From assembly GCA_963704565.1 (NCBI GenBank), contig OY969917.1, positions 248,001-312,000 of the forward strand: a DNA stretch of 64,000 bases, in the 5' to 3' direction. Within the stretch, counting starts at the first letter, position 1, and each line of letters starts with the position of its first letter. This stretch comes from Rhodoblastus sp963704565. GTDB taxonomy: Bacteria > Pseudomonadota > Alphaproteobacteria > Rhizobiales > Beijerinckiaceae. Below the pieces are notes generated by a model. It was not told where the DNA came from. It saw only the letters and a list, made by a program, of their open reading frames with translations, and ran no database searches. The position numbers were made by a program, and so were the translations under genes. Below are positions 43,731-52,339 of this stretch, piece by piece.

Positions 43731-45232
43731 CAGGCTGTTGAAAAAGTATCTGGCCACGGGAATCGAGGTGTGATTCAGTCTCCCTACGTGCGGGGGCTGA
43801 ATGATGCGGGGCGAAGACGAGCGGACTGGGGCGCTATTCAGCTACGTCGATTTGGAAGCCCGTGTTCGGCAGAATCATCCGCTGCGGGTGATCCGTTTGA
43901 TCGTGAACGAGGCGTTGTCGACGCTAGCCGGCGAGTTTTCTGAGCTGTATTCGCCGATGGGGCGTCCGTCGATCGCGCCGGAGAAACTCTTGCGGGCGAT
44001 GTTGCTGCAAGCGTTTTATACGATCCGCTCGGAACGCCAGTTGATGGAGCGGTTGGAGTTCGACCTTCTGTTCCGCTGGTTTGTCGGCATGGGTGTCGAT
44101 GACGCGGTATGGGACCATTCAGTTTTCTCCAAAAATCGGGATCGCCTTCTTGAAGGGGCGATCGCCGCGAAATTCATGAAGGCGGTGCTGGAGCAGCCGC
44201 GCGTGAAGCGACTTTTGAGCACGGACCACTTCTCGGTCGACGGCACGCTGATCGAAGCCTGGGCGTCGATGAAGAGCTTTCGCCCCAAGGACGGATCGGA
44301 TGAGCCGCCGACTGAAAGCGGCGGGCGCAACCAGGAAGCGGATTTTCACGGCGCCAAGCGGTCGAACGAAACGCACGCCTCGACCACCGATCCCGAGGCC
44401 AAGCTTTATCGCAAAGGGAAAGGCAAGGAGGCCAAACTCTGCTTCATGGGCCACGCCCTGATGGAGAACCGGAATGGCCTCGTCGTCGACGCCTGCCTGA
44501 CACAGGCGGATGGCCACGCGGAACGGATTGCGGCGCTTCACATGATCGAGCCATGGGCCGATCGACCGAATGCGGTCACACTGGGCGCCGACAAGGCTTA
44601 CGACACTCGAGACTTCGTCAACGAACTGCGGTCGATGCACGCGACGCCGCATGTGGCGCAGAATACGAGCGGACGTTCGTCGGCGATTGACGGCCGCACG
44701 ACGCGGCATGCCGGCTACGCCGTCAGTCAGCGCCTCCGCAAGCGGATCGAAGAGGCCTTCGGCTGGATCAAGACCATCGCCGGACAGGAGAAGACCAGAT
44801 TCCGTGGGCGTGATCGCGTCGGATGGGCCTTTGTCTTCGCGGCCGCCGCCTATAATCTGACGCGGTTGCCCAAGCTCATGGCGGCGCCGACATGAGCGCG
44901 CCGGCAAACTGCCAGCTCGTCGGCAACTGGCGGATCGTCGAGGCCGATATTTGGGATCGCGACTATCTCGATCTCTGCGGGCCGGCGACGATCACCATCA
45001 CCGGCCACGGCCAAGGCGAAATCGCCTTCGGAGCACTGCGGGCCGGTCTCGACATCGAATACAGCCGGTCGTCGATCGGATTCACATGGGCCGGATTCGA
45101 CGAAATGGATGAAGTCTCGGGTGATGGCTCCGCCGAATTGCTCGACGATGGCTCCATCGAGATCGAATTTGCTTATCACAACGGCGACGAAGCCATCCTC
45201 AAAGCCAAACGGGATACTTCTTCAACAGCCTG
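43731..45232 (+). mobile_element. Insertion sequence with passenger gene, 1,502 bp
   Basis: The ends are CAGGCTGTTGAAAAAGTATC and, reversed, CAGGCTGTTGAAGAAGTATC (19 of 20 matching). CTAG flanks both sides (43727-43730 and 45233-45236), the target of many IS5-like elements. Inside are a complete DDE transposase and a second small gene that overlaps it by four bases. Structure is intact. Confidence 0.92.
43801..44895 (+). CDS. DDE transposase (IS5-like superfamily)
   Basis: A 364-residue transposase. An N-terminal DUF772-type domain (RPSIAPEKLLRAMLLQAFYTIRSERQLMERL) is followed by the DDE core. The first Asp is in FSVDGTLIEAW, the second in LGADKAYDTRDF, and the Glu lies in KRIEEAFGWIKT. A charged insert with GGRNQEADFHGAKRSNETHAS separates the first two. 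Intact and complete. Two adjacent ATGs (43801, 43804) are possible starts. The stop overlaps the passenger gene. Confidence 0.93.
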   Translation: MMRGEDERTGALFSYVDLEARVRQNHPLRVIRLIVNEALSTLAGEFSELYSPMGRPSIAPEKLLRAMLLQAFYTIRSERQLMERLEFDLLFRWFVGMGVDDAVWDHSVFSKNRDRLLEGAIAAKFMKAVLEQPRVKRLLSTDHFSVDGTLIEAWASMKSFRPKDGSDEPPTESGGRNQEADFHGAKRSNETHASTTDPEAKLYRKGKGKEAKLCFMGHALMENRNGLVVDACLTQADGHAERIAALHMIEPWADRPNAVTLGADKAYDTRDFVNELRSMHATPHVAQNTSGRSSAIDGRTTRHAGYAVSQRLRKRIEEAFGWIKTIAGQEKTRFRGRDRVGWAFVFAAAAYNLTRLPKLMAAPT

Positions 45233-45236
45233 CTAG
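44892..45236 (+). CDS. IS passenger gene, hypothetical protein
   Basis: A 114-residue acidic protein (GNWRIVEADIWDRDYLDLCGP...EIAFGAL...SIGFTWAGFDEMDEVSGDGSAEL...FAYHNGDEAILKAKR). It looks like a small beta-barrel. I have seen similar stand-alone bacterial hypothetical proteins, but no function is known to me. Its ATG overlaps the transposase stop (ATGA), so it is co-translated. Its last codons are written by the IS inverted repeat, and its TAG stop (45234-45236) lies in the CTAG target duplication. Confidence 0.75.
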   Translation: MSAPANCQLVGNWRIVEADIWDRDYLDLCGPATITITGHGQGEIAFGALRAGLDIEYSRSSIGFTWAGFDEMDEVSGDGSAELLDDGSIEIEFAYHNGDEAILKAKRDTSSTAC

Positions 45237-45311
45237 GCGCTCATCGTCGTGTCGTTTCCGTCGATACGTATCCAACACTTTCCGTTTTCTAGAACGTGAC
45301 AGGAGGAAGTT

Positions 45312-45617
45312 ATGACACATAGCATTCCAAGCAAAAAAAAGCTGGCGGAAAAATTAAAGCTACCTGAAACCAAGGTTGATTTTCGTAAATTCAGCGACGA
45401 AGAAAAAAATAAATGGCTGACATTTGCATTTGAAGAATTGCCGAAGAGGTCCAGAGTTGGTTCCCTGGCCGCAATCAGACCGCCGGAACGGTGGACTCCC
45501 GGCGTCCGGCATGGGGTCTGGACTGTCTGCTATTACAATTCGGCGGATGACAAGTATGACCTCGGGTGCCACACTGTCTATGCGGACAAACCAAATCAGA
45601 ATAGTGGCCGAGGCTAA
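45312..45617 (+). CDS. Hypothetical protein
   Basis: A 101-residue protein with a strong ribosome site (AGGAGGAAG). A Lys-rich N-terminus (SKKKLAEKLKLPETKVDFRKF) is followed by a mixed domain with WTVCYYNSADDKYDLGCHTVYADK. No signal, no membrane segment and no recognised family. It stands alone just after the IS; the A/T-rich codon use differs from the core genes. Confidence 0.6.
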   Translation: MTHSIPSKKKLAEKLKLPETKVDFRKFSDEEKNKWLTFAFEELPKRSRVGSLAAIRPPERWTPGVRHGVWTVCYYNSADDKYDLGCHTVYADKPNQNSGRG

Positions 45618-45887
45618 TTGTGTGGCGCGATGCGCCGCCTCTTGGAGCCGAGAGTCTTCCTACGAGATTGCCGGATTAGTTCCGGCCGTTCAATGCGTGA
45701 GTGGTCGGGTCGGTCGCGTTTCTTCAGCCGACCCGATGAGCCTGGCCAGCATAATGACGGATTCGAGATGATCAGGAGACTGTAGCCACAGCGGACAGTT
45801 CGTCGCCTTTGGATGGCGCTCTGCCGTTACCTCCCCGCCAACCCCGCGGCGGCGCCAATTTGCGCCGCACTGTCATACGGCGAAGCC

Positions 45888-46385
45888 TCAGAACTTGTAC
45901 TGGAACTTGCCCATCTGGCTCAGCAGGGTCTGGAGCAAGCGGTTCTCGCCGCCGCCGGTGACCGTCTTGTGGGTGGTGAAATCGACGACGCGACCGTCCT
46001 GCAGCCCGTAATTGCCAGTGCGGACGACCTTCTTGGCGCCGTCGAAATAGACCGCGAACACGCGCTGCTTGGTGATCTTCGCCGGCATGGCCGGCAACAT
46101 GCGCTCGACCTGCTGACTAATATAATACCATGCCTCGAGGCCGACCGTGGAGGTGGTGGAGGGCGTTCCGAGCAGAACCAGAACCTGTTCCGCGGGCATG
46201 CCGGGGCGGACCTGGGCGATGGTCTGATCGTCGAAAACATAGCCGCGATGGATGGTGTTTTCGTCGAGCGTGGAGCAGCCGGACAGCGAGGCCAGAGGCA
46301 GAGCGACGGCGAGAGCGAAGAGACCGCCGGCGAGCGCCCGGCGCGGCTGAACCCGTCCCTTGCGTCCATCAATCATCGCCCGCAT
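45888..46385 (-). CDS. bamE: Outer-membrane assembly lipoprotein BamE (SmpA/OmlA)
   Basis: BamE is a lipoprotein of the BAM complex that inserts outer-membrane proteins. The 165-residue protein has a lipobox (LPLASLSGCS). The SmpA/OmlA fold follows: HRGYVFDDQTIAQVRPGMPAEQVLVLLGTPSTTSTVG and WYYIS. A C-terminal extension of about 60 residues is common in alphaproteobacteria. The ATG at 46385 follows GGAG. It is divergent from the bc1 chaperone gene, as in many relatives, with a tandem repeat between them. Confidence 0.93.
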   Translation of the reverse strand: MRAMIDGRKGRVQPRRALAGGLFALAVALPLASLSGCSTLDENTIHRGYVFDDQTIAQVRPGMPAEQVLVLLGTPSTTSTVGLEAWYYISQQVERMLPAMPAKITKQRVFAVYFDGAKKVVRTGNYGLQDGRVVDFTTHKTVTGGGENRLLQTLLSQMGKFQYKF

Positions 46386-46416
46386 CCGCAATCTCCACTC
46401 GTTCTGTAAGTATACG

Positions 46417-46584
46417 GCGGTCACTCCGGCATGCGCCGACCGCTTCCGCAGTTCTCTGGCGGGCGCTCCGGCATGCGCCGACCGCTCCCGCCGTTTTCTG
46501 GCGGTCGCTCTGGCATACGCCAACCACTCCCGCAGTTCTCTGGCGGTCGCTCTGGCATACGCCAACCGCTCCCGCAAATTTGCC
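46417..46584. repeat. Four tandem copies of a 42-bp unit
   Basis: Units start at 46417, 46459, 46501 and 46543, each close to GCGGTCGCTCTGGCATACGC followed by a CAACCGCTCCCGCAGTTCTCTG-like end. Copies 1-2 share ATGCGCCGAC and copies 3-4 ATACGCCAAC. As 42 is a multiple of three, all frames stay open and give false reading frames with 14-residue repeats. It fills the promoter region between bamE and the bc1 chaperone gene. Confidence 0.92.
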
Positions 46585-46688
46585 CTTGCATCCCGTCGCG
46601 CACACGCCTACCCCCCGCTGAGGGCAAAAGCAAGGCCAAGGCCGCGACTGGAACGGGCCGGCGACCAAGTCTCGCGCGAAGGAGCAGC

Positions 46689-47207
46689 ATGATTTTCGGT
46701 CTATTCCGCAAAAATCCGCTGGAAGATCAGATCGCCAGCCTGCATCGGGCGGTCGTCGCCCAATCGCGCCTGCCGGCTTTTTTCCTGCCGCCCTATGGCG
46801 TTCCCGACACATTCGAGGGACGTTTCGAAATTCTCACCCTCAACGCGGGGCTGGTTCTGCGACGCCTGAGTCTCCTGCCCGAGCCGGGGCCGGGGCTGGC
46901 GCAATCCCTGTCCAACGCCATTTTCTCAGGCTTCGACGACGCCTTGCGCGAGGTCGGCATATCGGATGTCGGCGTGGCCAAAAAGATGAAAAAGCTCGCC
47001 CGCGCCTTCATGGGGCGGGGCGCGGCCTATTGGGACGCCCATGCGGAAGGCGAGGCGGCGCTGGCGGCCGCCTTGGCGCGCAATGTGCTTGGCGGCCGGG
47101 GCGACGGCTCGCCGCTCGCCGCTTATTTTCTGCGCGTCCGAGCCTTGTTCGACGAAACGCCGCTCGATATTTTCCTGCGCGGCGAGGCGCCTTTTCCGGC
47201 GCCCTGA
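46689..47207 (+). CDS. Ubiquinol-cytochrome c chaperone (CBP3 family)
   Basis: A 172-residue protein of the ubiquinol-cytochrome c chaperone family, which helps assemble cytochrome b of complex III. It starts IFGLFRKNPLEDQIASLHRAVVAQSRLPAFF. It contains PDTFEGRFEILTLNAGLVLRRL, FDDALREVGISDVGVAKKMKKLARAFMGR and LAAYFLRVRALFDE, the family core. AAGGAGCAGC precedes the ATG. The DUF177 gene follows 33 bp later. Confidence 0.93.
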   Translation: MIFGLFRKNPLEDQIASLHRAVVAQSRLPAFFLPPYGVPDTFEGRFEILTLNAGLVLRRLSLLPEPGPGLAQSLSNAIFSGFDDALREVGISDVGVAKKMKKLARAFMGRGAAYWDAHAEGEAALAAALARNVLGGRGDGSPLAAYFLRVRALFDETPLDIFLRGEAPFPAP

Positions 47208-47240
47208 CGCCCGACGCCGACAGAAGAAGAGGGGGAAGCC

Positions 47241-47813
47241 ATGACAGAAGCCTGTGTTCCGGCGGGGCCGCCGCCCTTTTCCCGGCCGGTCGCCGTCGAA
47301 ACCGTCGGCGACAAGGGCCTGCGCCTCGATCTGGCGGCGAGCGCGGCGGAATGCGCGGCGCTGGCCGAACAGGACGGGCTGGTCGCGCTGCGCGACCTGC
47401 GGATCGAAGCCGAAATCACGCGGCGCGGGCGCGACCGCCTGAGGGTCGCGGGCCGGGTGCGGGCGGTCGTCACCCAGCATTGCGTGGTGACGATGGAGCC
47501 TTTCGACACCGAGGTCGAGGAGCCGTTCGAAGTGGAGTTCGCGCCGGAAGCCGAGGCCGCGGCGGCCTATGCCCGCGCCATGGCCGAGATCGAGGCGGCG
47601 CAGGACAAGGCGGCGGCGCTCGCCGCCCAGCCCGACCCGCCGGACCCGATCGTCAACGGCCGGATCGACCTTGGCGCGCTGGCGGCGGAATTTCTCGCGC
47701 TTGGACTCGATCCCTATCCGCGCAAGCCCGGCGTCCGGTTCGATCCGATGATCGAGGACGCCGACGAGCCGCCGTCGCCCTTCGCCGCTTTGGCGAAGCT
47801 GAAAAAGGAATGA
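47241..47813 (+). CDS. DUF177 (YceD-like) protein
   Basis: A 190-residue protein of the YceD/DUF177 family, linked in other bacteria to 23S rRNA accumulation. Recognisable parts are PFSRPVAVETVGDKG, a VTQHCVVTMEPFDTEVEEPFEVEFAP block (one Cys where many have C-x-R-C) and DLGALAAEFLALGLDPYPRKPG. In many bacteria the next gene is rpmF followed by plsX; here plsX follows directly. Confidence 0.9.
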   Translation: MTEACVPAGPPPFSRPVAVETVGDKGLRLDLAASAAECAALAEQDGLVALRDLRIEAEITRRGRDRLRVAGRVRAVVTQHCVVTMEPFDTEVEEPFEVEFAPEAEAAAAYARAMAEIEAAQDKAAALAAQPDPPDPIVNGRIDLGALAAEFLALGLDPYPRKPGVRFDPMIEDADEPPSPFAALAKLKKE

Positions 47814-47972
47814 ACCCCCCGCCGTTCAAGGCCCAAGGGCTTGCCAAGCGCGGCGCAACGTCTATTGTCCGCCGCGCTTGACGCATGACCCTTGAAACTG
47901 AAAGCCGATTTTCAGAACAGCTCATGCTCGAACCAGGATTTAGGGCCGCCGAAAACGGAGTTTGTTGGGGAA

Positions 47973-49061
47973 ATGGAAAAGCCTGTGCGGATCGCGCTCG
48001 ACGCCATGGGCGGGGATTTCGGCCCCTCCATCGTCGTTCCGGGCGCCGCCATGTTCCTCGAGCGCAATCCCGGCGATCGTTTCCTGATATTCGGCGACGA
48101 GGCGAAAATCGCGCCACTCTTGAACGCTCACCCCAAGCTGAAAGCGGTGACCGAGCTGCGCCACACCAGCGTCGCCGTGGGCATGGCCGACAAGCCGAGC
48201 CAGGCCCTGCGCGCGACCCGGCGCCATTCCTCGATGTGGATGGCGATCGAGGCGACGCGCAACGGCGCCGCCGATTGCGCGGTCTCGGCCGGCAATACCG
48301 GCGCGCTGATGGCCATGTCGAAAATCTGCCTGCGCACCATGGCCCAGATCGATCGCCCCGCGCTCGCGGCTTTGTGGCCGACCATGCGCGGCCGCTCCAT
48401 CGTTCTCGACGTCGGCGCGACCATCGGCGCCGACGCCCAGCATTATGTCGATCTCGCCATCATGGGCGCGGCCATGGCGCGCAGCCTGTTCGAGGTCGAG
48501 CGGCCGACCGTCGGCCTGCTCAATATCGGGGTCGAGGAGGTCAAGGGCATCGAGGAGGTCAAGGCCGCCTCGCGCCTGTTGCAGGCGATCGACTCGCCGC
48601 TGCTCGACTATCGCGGCTTCGTCGAGGGCGACGACATCGGGCGCGGCACCGTCGATGTCGTGGTGACCGAAGGTTTTTCCGGCAATATCGCCCTCAAGAC
48701 CGCCGAAGGCACCGTCAAGCAGATCCGCGCCTATCTCAAACAGTCCCTGACCGCCAATCTGAGGAACAAGCTCGGCGCCTTGCTGGCGCGGCAGGCCTTC
48801 GACGATCTGAAAGCGAAACTGTCGCCGCGCGAAACCAGCGGCGCGGTCTTTCTCGGCCTTGACGGCGTGGTGATCAAGGCCCATGGCGGCGTGGAGGCCG
48901 ACGGCTTTTCCGGCGCCATGGAGGTCGGCGCCAACATGGTGCGCCACGGATTGCTGGATAAAATTCGCGACATGATGACGCTCGCCAACGAACACACCGC
49001 CGCGCTGGAAGGCGTCGCGCGGGCGGATCGCGCGGACGCCCCGTCGCCCGACGAGGCCTGA
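47973..49061 (+). CDS. plsX: Phosphate acyltransferase PlsX
   Basis: PlsX converts acyl-ACP to acyl-phosphate for phospholipid synthesis. The 362-residue protein starts EKPVRIALDAMGGDFGPSIVVPGA. It has AVSAGNTGALMAMSK, IVLDVGATIGADAQHYVDLAIMG and VVVTEGFSGNIALKTAEG, all conserved. The ATG at 47973 (GGGGA upstream) fits the family start; an earlier frame start would add 27 odd residues. fabH follows after 22 bp. Confidence 0.96.
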   Translation: MEKPVRIALDAMGGDFGPSIVVPGAAMFLERNPGDRFLIFGDEAKIAPLLNAHPKLKAVTELRHTSVAVGMADKPSQALRATRRHSSMWMAIEATRNGAADCAVSAGNTGALMAMSKICLRTMAQIDRPALAALWPTMRGRSIVLDVGATIGADAQHYVDLAIMGAAMARSLFEVERPTVGLLNIGVEEVKGIEEVKAASRLLQAIDSPLLDYRGFVEGDDIGRGTVDVVVTEGFSGNIALKTAEGTVKQIRAYLKQSLTANLRNKLGALLARQAFDDLKAKLSPRETSGAVFLGLDGVVIKAHGGVEADGFSGAMEVGANMVRHGLLDKIRDMMTLANEHTAALEGVARADRADAPSPDEA

Positions 49062-49083
49062 GATCAGGATTGGACCCCCCCAG

Positions 49084-50073
49084 TTGACGCAACAGACAAG
49101 AAAACTGCGCTCGGTGGTGAAAGGCGTCGGCTCCGCTTTGCCGCGCCGCTGCGTGACCAACCGGGAGCTGGAGAGCCAGGTCGACACCTCGGATGCGTGG
49201 ATCGTCCAACGCACCGGCATCACCCAGCGCTATATAGCGGGCGAGGGCGAGACCACCGCCAGCCTCGGGACCGAGGCGGCGCGCATGGCCATGGCCCGCG
49301 CCGGCTGCGGGCCGGAGGACATCGACCTCATCATCTGCGCCACCTCGACGCCCGACCTGACCTTTCCCTCGGTCGCGACCATGATCCAGGCCGAGCTGGG
49401 CGTGCGCGGCGGCGTCGCCTTCGATCTTCAGGCGGTCTGCGCCGGTTTCGTCTTCGCCGTGGCGACGGCGGACAAGTTCCTGATCTCCGGCTCGCACAAG
49501 CGCGCCCTGGTGATCGGCGCGGAGACTTTTTCGCGCATCCTCGACTGGAAGGACCGCACCACCTGCGTGCTGTTTGGCGACGGCGCCGGCGCGCTGGTGC
49601 TGGAGGCCCAGGAAGGCGAGGGGACCAATGCGGATCGCGGCGTCCTCGCGGCCCGTCTGCGCTCGGACGGCCGATACAAATCGAAACTTTATGTCGATGG
49701 CGGCCCGTCGACCACCGGGACGGCGGGTTGCGTGCGCATGGAGGGCAAGGAAGTTTTCCGCTTCGCGGTCGGCCATGTGACGGATGTGATGGTCGATTCC
49801 TTCGCCGACACCGGCCTGACGGTGGAAGACCTGAATTGGTTCGTGCCGCATCAGGCCAACCAGCGCATCATCGACGCCTCGGCGCAAAAGCTTGGCATCG
49901 CGCCGCAAAAAGTGGTGAAGACGGTGCAGTTGCACGGCAACACATCGGCGGCCTCGATTCCGCTCGCGCTTAACGTGGCCTGCGAGGACGGGCGAATCAA
50001 GCCCGGCGATCTGGTCATGATCGAGGCGATTGGCGGCGGCTTCACCTGGGGCGCGGCGTTGATCCGGTGGTGA
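49084..50073 (+). CDS. fabH: 3-oxoacyl-ACP synthase III
   Basis: FabH starts fatty-acid synthesis by condensing acetyl-CoA with malonyl-ACP. The 329-residue thiolase-fold enzyme has the catalytic Cys in DLQAVCAGFVFAVA (near residue 119), His in WFVPHQANQRI and Asn in LHGNTSAASIP. The start is a TTG, since no ATG lies at the expected site; the usual N-terminal RSVVKGVGSALP follows within 10 residues. It forms an operon with plsX. Confidence 0.96.
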   Translation: MTQQTRKLRSVVKGVGSALPRRCVTNRELESQVDTSDAWIVQRTGITQRYIAGEGETTASLGTEAARMAMARAGCGPEDIDLIICATSTPDLTFPSVATMIQAELGVRGGVAFDLQAVCAGFVFAVATADKFLISGSHKRALVIGAETFSRILDWKDRTTCVLFGDGAGALVLEAQEGEGTNADRGVLAARLRSDGRYKSKLYVDGGPSTTGTAGCVRMEGKEVFRFAVGHVTDVMVDSFADTGLTVEDLNWFVPHQANQRIIDASAQKLGIAPQKVVKTVQLHGNTSAASIPLALNVACEDGRIKPGDLVMIEAIGGGFTWGAALIRW

Positions 50074-50234
50074 GAAGCCTCGCGGAGACGGCTTGAGCGG
50101 AGCGTCATCTCCGTAACATCCGCAATTTCAGAATTTGCATTAGAAAACCTTGGCTTATCGGATTATAGTGCCGCCGGTGCGCACATGGTCCGTGCGGCCG
50201 GGGTCGGAAAACATTTTTTCCGGGGGCTGGTTCA

Positions 50235-50600
50235 ATGGCGATGGAAATTTTGCAATCGAAGGCGATTGAGACTCCGCTCCACGTGGCGGAAAGCGACGCG
50301 GCGGAGTTTCGTAAACACACGGTGACCCGCTCCGAACTGGCGGACGCCCTGTTCCGCCGCATCGGCCTGTCGCGCCTCGAATCGGCGCAACTGGTCGAAA
50401 TGGTGATCGACGAGATCAGCGACGCCGTGCTGCGCGGGGAAAATGTGAAGCTTTCGGGTTTCGGCACCTTCATCCAGCGGTCCAAGCGGGAACGCGTCGG
50501 CCGCAATCCCAAGACCGGCGTGGAGGCGAAAATCACGCCACGCAAAGTGCTGGTGTTCAAGGCTTCCCATATCATGCGCGATCGCATAAACGAAGGGTGA
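50235..50600 (+). CDS. ihfA: Integration host factor subunit alpha
   Basis: IHF alpha pairs with IHF beta to bend DNA at specific sites. The 121-residue protein has a 25-residue N-terminal extension. The HU/IHF fold follows: TVTRSELADALFRRIGLSRLESAQLVE, the signature VKLSGFGTFIQRSKRERVGRNPKTG and the C-terminal ITPRKVLVFKAS. The 160-bp spacer upstream may carry a promoter (TATAGT near 50165). The merR gene follows 40 bp later, the usual Rhizobiales pair. Confidence 0.95.
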   Translation: MAMEILQSKAIETPLHVAESDAAEFRKHTVTRSELADALFRRIGLSRLESAQLVEMVIDEISDAVLRGENVKLSGFGTFIQRSKRERVGRNPKTGVEAKITPRKVLVFKASHIMRDRINEG

Positions 50601-50640
50601 GGCCCGGATCGGACGGGCGCCCCCTTTGCCGGAGCCGGCG

Positions 50641-51117
50641 ATGGACAAGATGCAAGACGCCTTTCGCACCATCGGCGAAGTCGCGGAGGAGCTCGATCTC
50701 CCCCAGCATGTCCTTCGGTTCTGGGAAACCAAGTTCAGCCAGATTCGCCCCGTCAAACGCGCCGGCGGCCGGCGTTATTACCGTCCCGACGACGTTCAGC
50801 TCGTCGCCGCGATTCGCGTGCTTCTCTATAGCGAGGGCTATACGATTCGCGGCGTCCAGCGCCTGCTGAAGGAGCAGGGCGCCAAGGCGCTGATCGCGGC
50901 CTCGCGCGCCAATGGACGCGGCCTGCCGCCGGTTCCTCCGGACAGCCTCGCGCCGGCGGTCGAGCCGATGGCGTTGGAACTGGCCGCCGATTTCACCGGC
51001 GACGACGAAGGCGCGGTCGCGACCCGTCTGTCGCCGCAGGACCGCCATCGCATGGAGGCCATTCTGGCCGAACTGGCCGAAGGCGCGCGCATTCTGCAAG
51101 AAGCGCGGCGAAGCTGA
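50641..51117 (+). CDS. MerR-family transcriptional regulator
   Basis: A 158-residue regulator with an N-terminal MerR helix-turn-helix (FRTIGEVAEELDLPQHVLRFWETKFSQIRPVKRAGGRRYYRPDDV). A dimerisation helix follows (IRGVQRLLKEQGAKALI) and a variable C-terminus without metal-binding cysteines, so it is not a metal sensor. The ATG at 50641 has GGAG upstream. It is next to ihfA in many relatives; its targets are unknown. Confidence 0.9.
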   Translation: MDKMQDAFRTIGEVAEELDLPQHVLRFWETKFSQIRPVKRAGGRRYYRPDDVQLVAAIRVLLYSEGYTIRGVQRLLKEQGAKALIAASRANGRGLPPVPPDSLAPAVEPMALELAADFTGDDEGAVATRLSPQDRHRMEAILAELAEGARILQEARRS

Positions 51118-51185
51118 GATTCGAGGCGGTTTTTTGCCGTCGCGGCGTTGCCAGCCCGAAAAGCCTTCTCTATAAGGCGGGCAGT

Positions 51186-51263
51186 CGGAGTGTAGCGCAG
51201 TCCGGTTAGCGCACTAGTCTGGGGGACTAGGGGTCGTGGGTTCGAATCCCGCCACTCCGACCA
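51186..51263 (+). tRNA. tRNA-Pro (GGG anticodon)
   Basis: A 78-nt cloverleaf with encoded CCA. Acceptor CGGAGTG / CACTCCG, anticodon stem-loop CTAGTCTGGGGGACTAG with anticodon GGG and T arm GTGGGTTCGAATCCCGC. Confidence 0.95.
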
Positions 51264-51418
51264 TTTAACTCACTGAAAACGAGTGAAATTTTCAGCACGC
51301 CATGCGAATATCGCATGGCTGGCGCCGGGCTTCGGCGCATTCCAGACAACCTGAAGCGGAACCATTCGCGGGCGCCATGGTTTCTTTTCCGTCTCCGCTT
51401 CTTTGAGGGTCTTTCCTT

Positions 51419-51889
51419 ATGTGGGTCATTCTTGCCGCCTTTCTGGCGCGGCTGTTTCTGGTGCTGCTGTTCCTCCCCTTCAGCGCGCTCGACAAACTGC
51501 TGAATTTCGATCTCGCGGTCGGGCAGGCGGAGCAGGAGGAAACCAGTCCGGCCTTGGCGAAACTGCTGATTCTCGGCGGCTTCGGCGTCGAAACGTTCAT
51601 GAGTCTCGGCGTGCTGACTGGCGTCGCCGACCGCTTTTGCGCTTTCGTTCTGGCGCTTTACTGTGTCGTCACGGCGCTCTTGTGGAAGCAGTTCTGGCGC
51701 CGGCCGGATTTCCGCCTTGTCGGCTTGAGCCAGGGACGCGAACTGTTCTGGGATTTTCTGAAAAACCTCGCAGTGGCGGGCGGGTTTCTCATGCTGGCGC
51801 TGGGGCCGACCGCGACAAGCGCGCAAAAATTCTTCGACGCGCCCTTCGCCTCTCAGCATCCTTATCGAGTGACGGGTGACGCGCCATGA
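51419..51889 (+). CDS. DoxX-family membrane protein
   Basis: A 156-residue inner-membrane protein with four hydrophobic helices, of the DoxX/DoxD-like family: FLARLFLVLLFLPFSALDKLLNF, LLILGGFGVETFMSLGVLTG, AFVLALYCVVTALLWKQFW and FLKNLAVAGGFLMLALG. DoxX proteins are tied to quinone-linked redox chemistry, though roles vary. First gene of a cluster; its stop overlaps the next start (ATGA). Confidence 0.85.
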   Translation: MWVILAAFLARLFLVLLFLPFSALDKLLNFDLAVGQAEQEETSPALAKLLILGGFGVETFMSLGVLTGVADRFCAFVLALYCVVTALLWKQFWRRPDFRLVGLSQGRELFWDFLKNLAVAGGFLMLALGPTATSAQKFFDAPFASQHPYRVTGDAP

Positions 51890-52335
51890 CCAATTCTTCC
51901 GAAAAACCCGCCGTCGCTTATTGGCGGCTTTATGCCGACGATCAGGGCGTCAGCCGCTGGGCGCGCTGTGTCCTGCGCGACTTCGAGCTGATATCGATGA
52001 AGCCGCCCGCCGCGCCGCAATGGCAGGGCGAGCGATGGGGCGGCGACATTTCGGTCATGGTCACGGTTCAGCCGGTGGGCTGGGTCGGCGAATGGCATGA
52101 AAATCCCACGCCGCAATGGATCGCGCCTTTGTCGGGCCGCTGGTTCGTCGAGGCCATGGACGGCGAGCGGCGCGAATTCGGGCCGGGCGAATTTTCCTTC
52201 GGCGGCGATCTGGGCTGCGTCGCCCGCGATGGCCGCAAGGGCCATCTTTCCGGAACGCTCGGCGACGAACCGGCGGTGCTGATGGTGATCCAGTTCAACG
52301 ATCCGGCGACGGCCCCGAAATGGCGAACGGAATGA
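51886..52335 (+). CDS. Cupin-type protein
   Basis: A 149-residue protein with a probable single cupin barrel. WRLYADDQGVSRWARCVLRDFEL leads in, GWVGEWHENPTPQWIAPLSGRWFVEAMDGERREFGPGEFSFGGDLG covers the two cupin motifs (His in EWHENP; Glu in the second), and the barrel closes with PAVLMVIQF. The substrate is unknown. It is coupled to the DoxX gene and followed 4 bp later by the SMP-30 gene. Confidence 0.75.
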   Translation: MTNSSEKPAVAYWRLYADDQGVSRWARCVLRDFELISMKPPAAPQWQGERWGGDISVMVTVQPVGWVGEWHENPTPQWIAPLSGRWFVEAMDGERREFGPGEFSFGGDLGCVARDGRKGHLSGTLGDEPAVLMVIQFNDPATAPKWRTE

Positions 52336-52339
52336 CGCC

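Noticed and set aside
46431..47207. Upstream extension of the bc1 chaperone gene through the 42-bp repeats (GGRSGMRRPLP-type repeats)
   Set aside because: The repeat unit length is a multiple of three, which keeps all frames open. The chaperone family start and a good ribosome site are at 46689.
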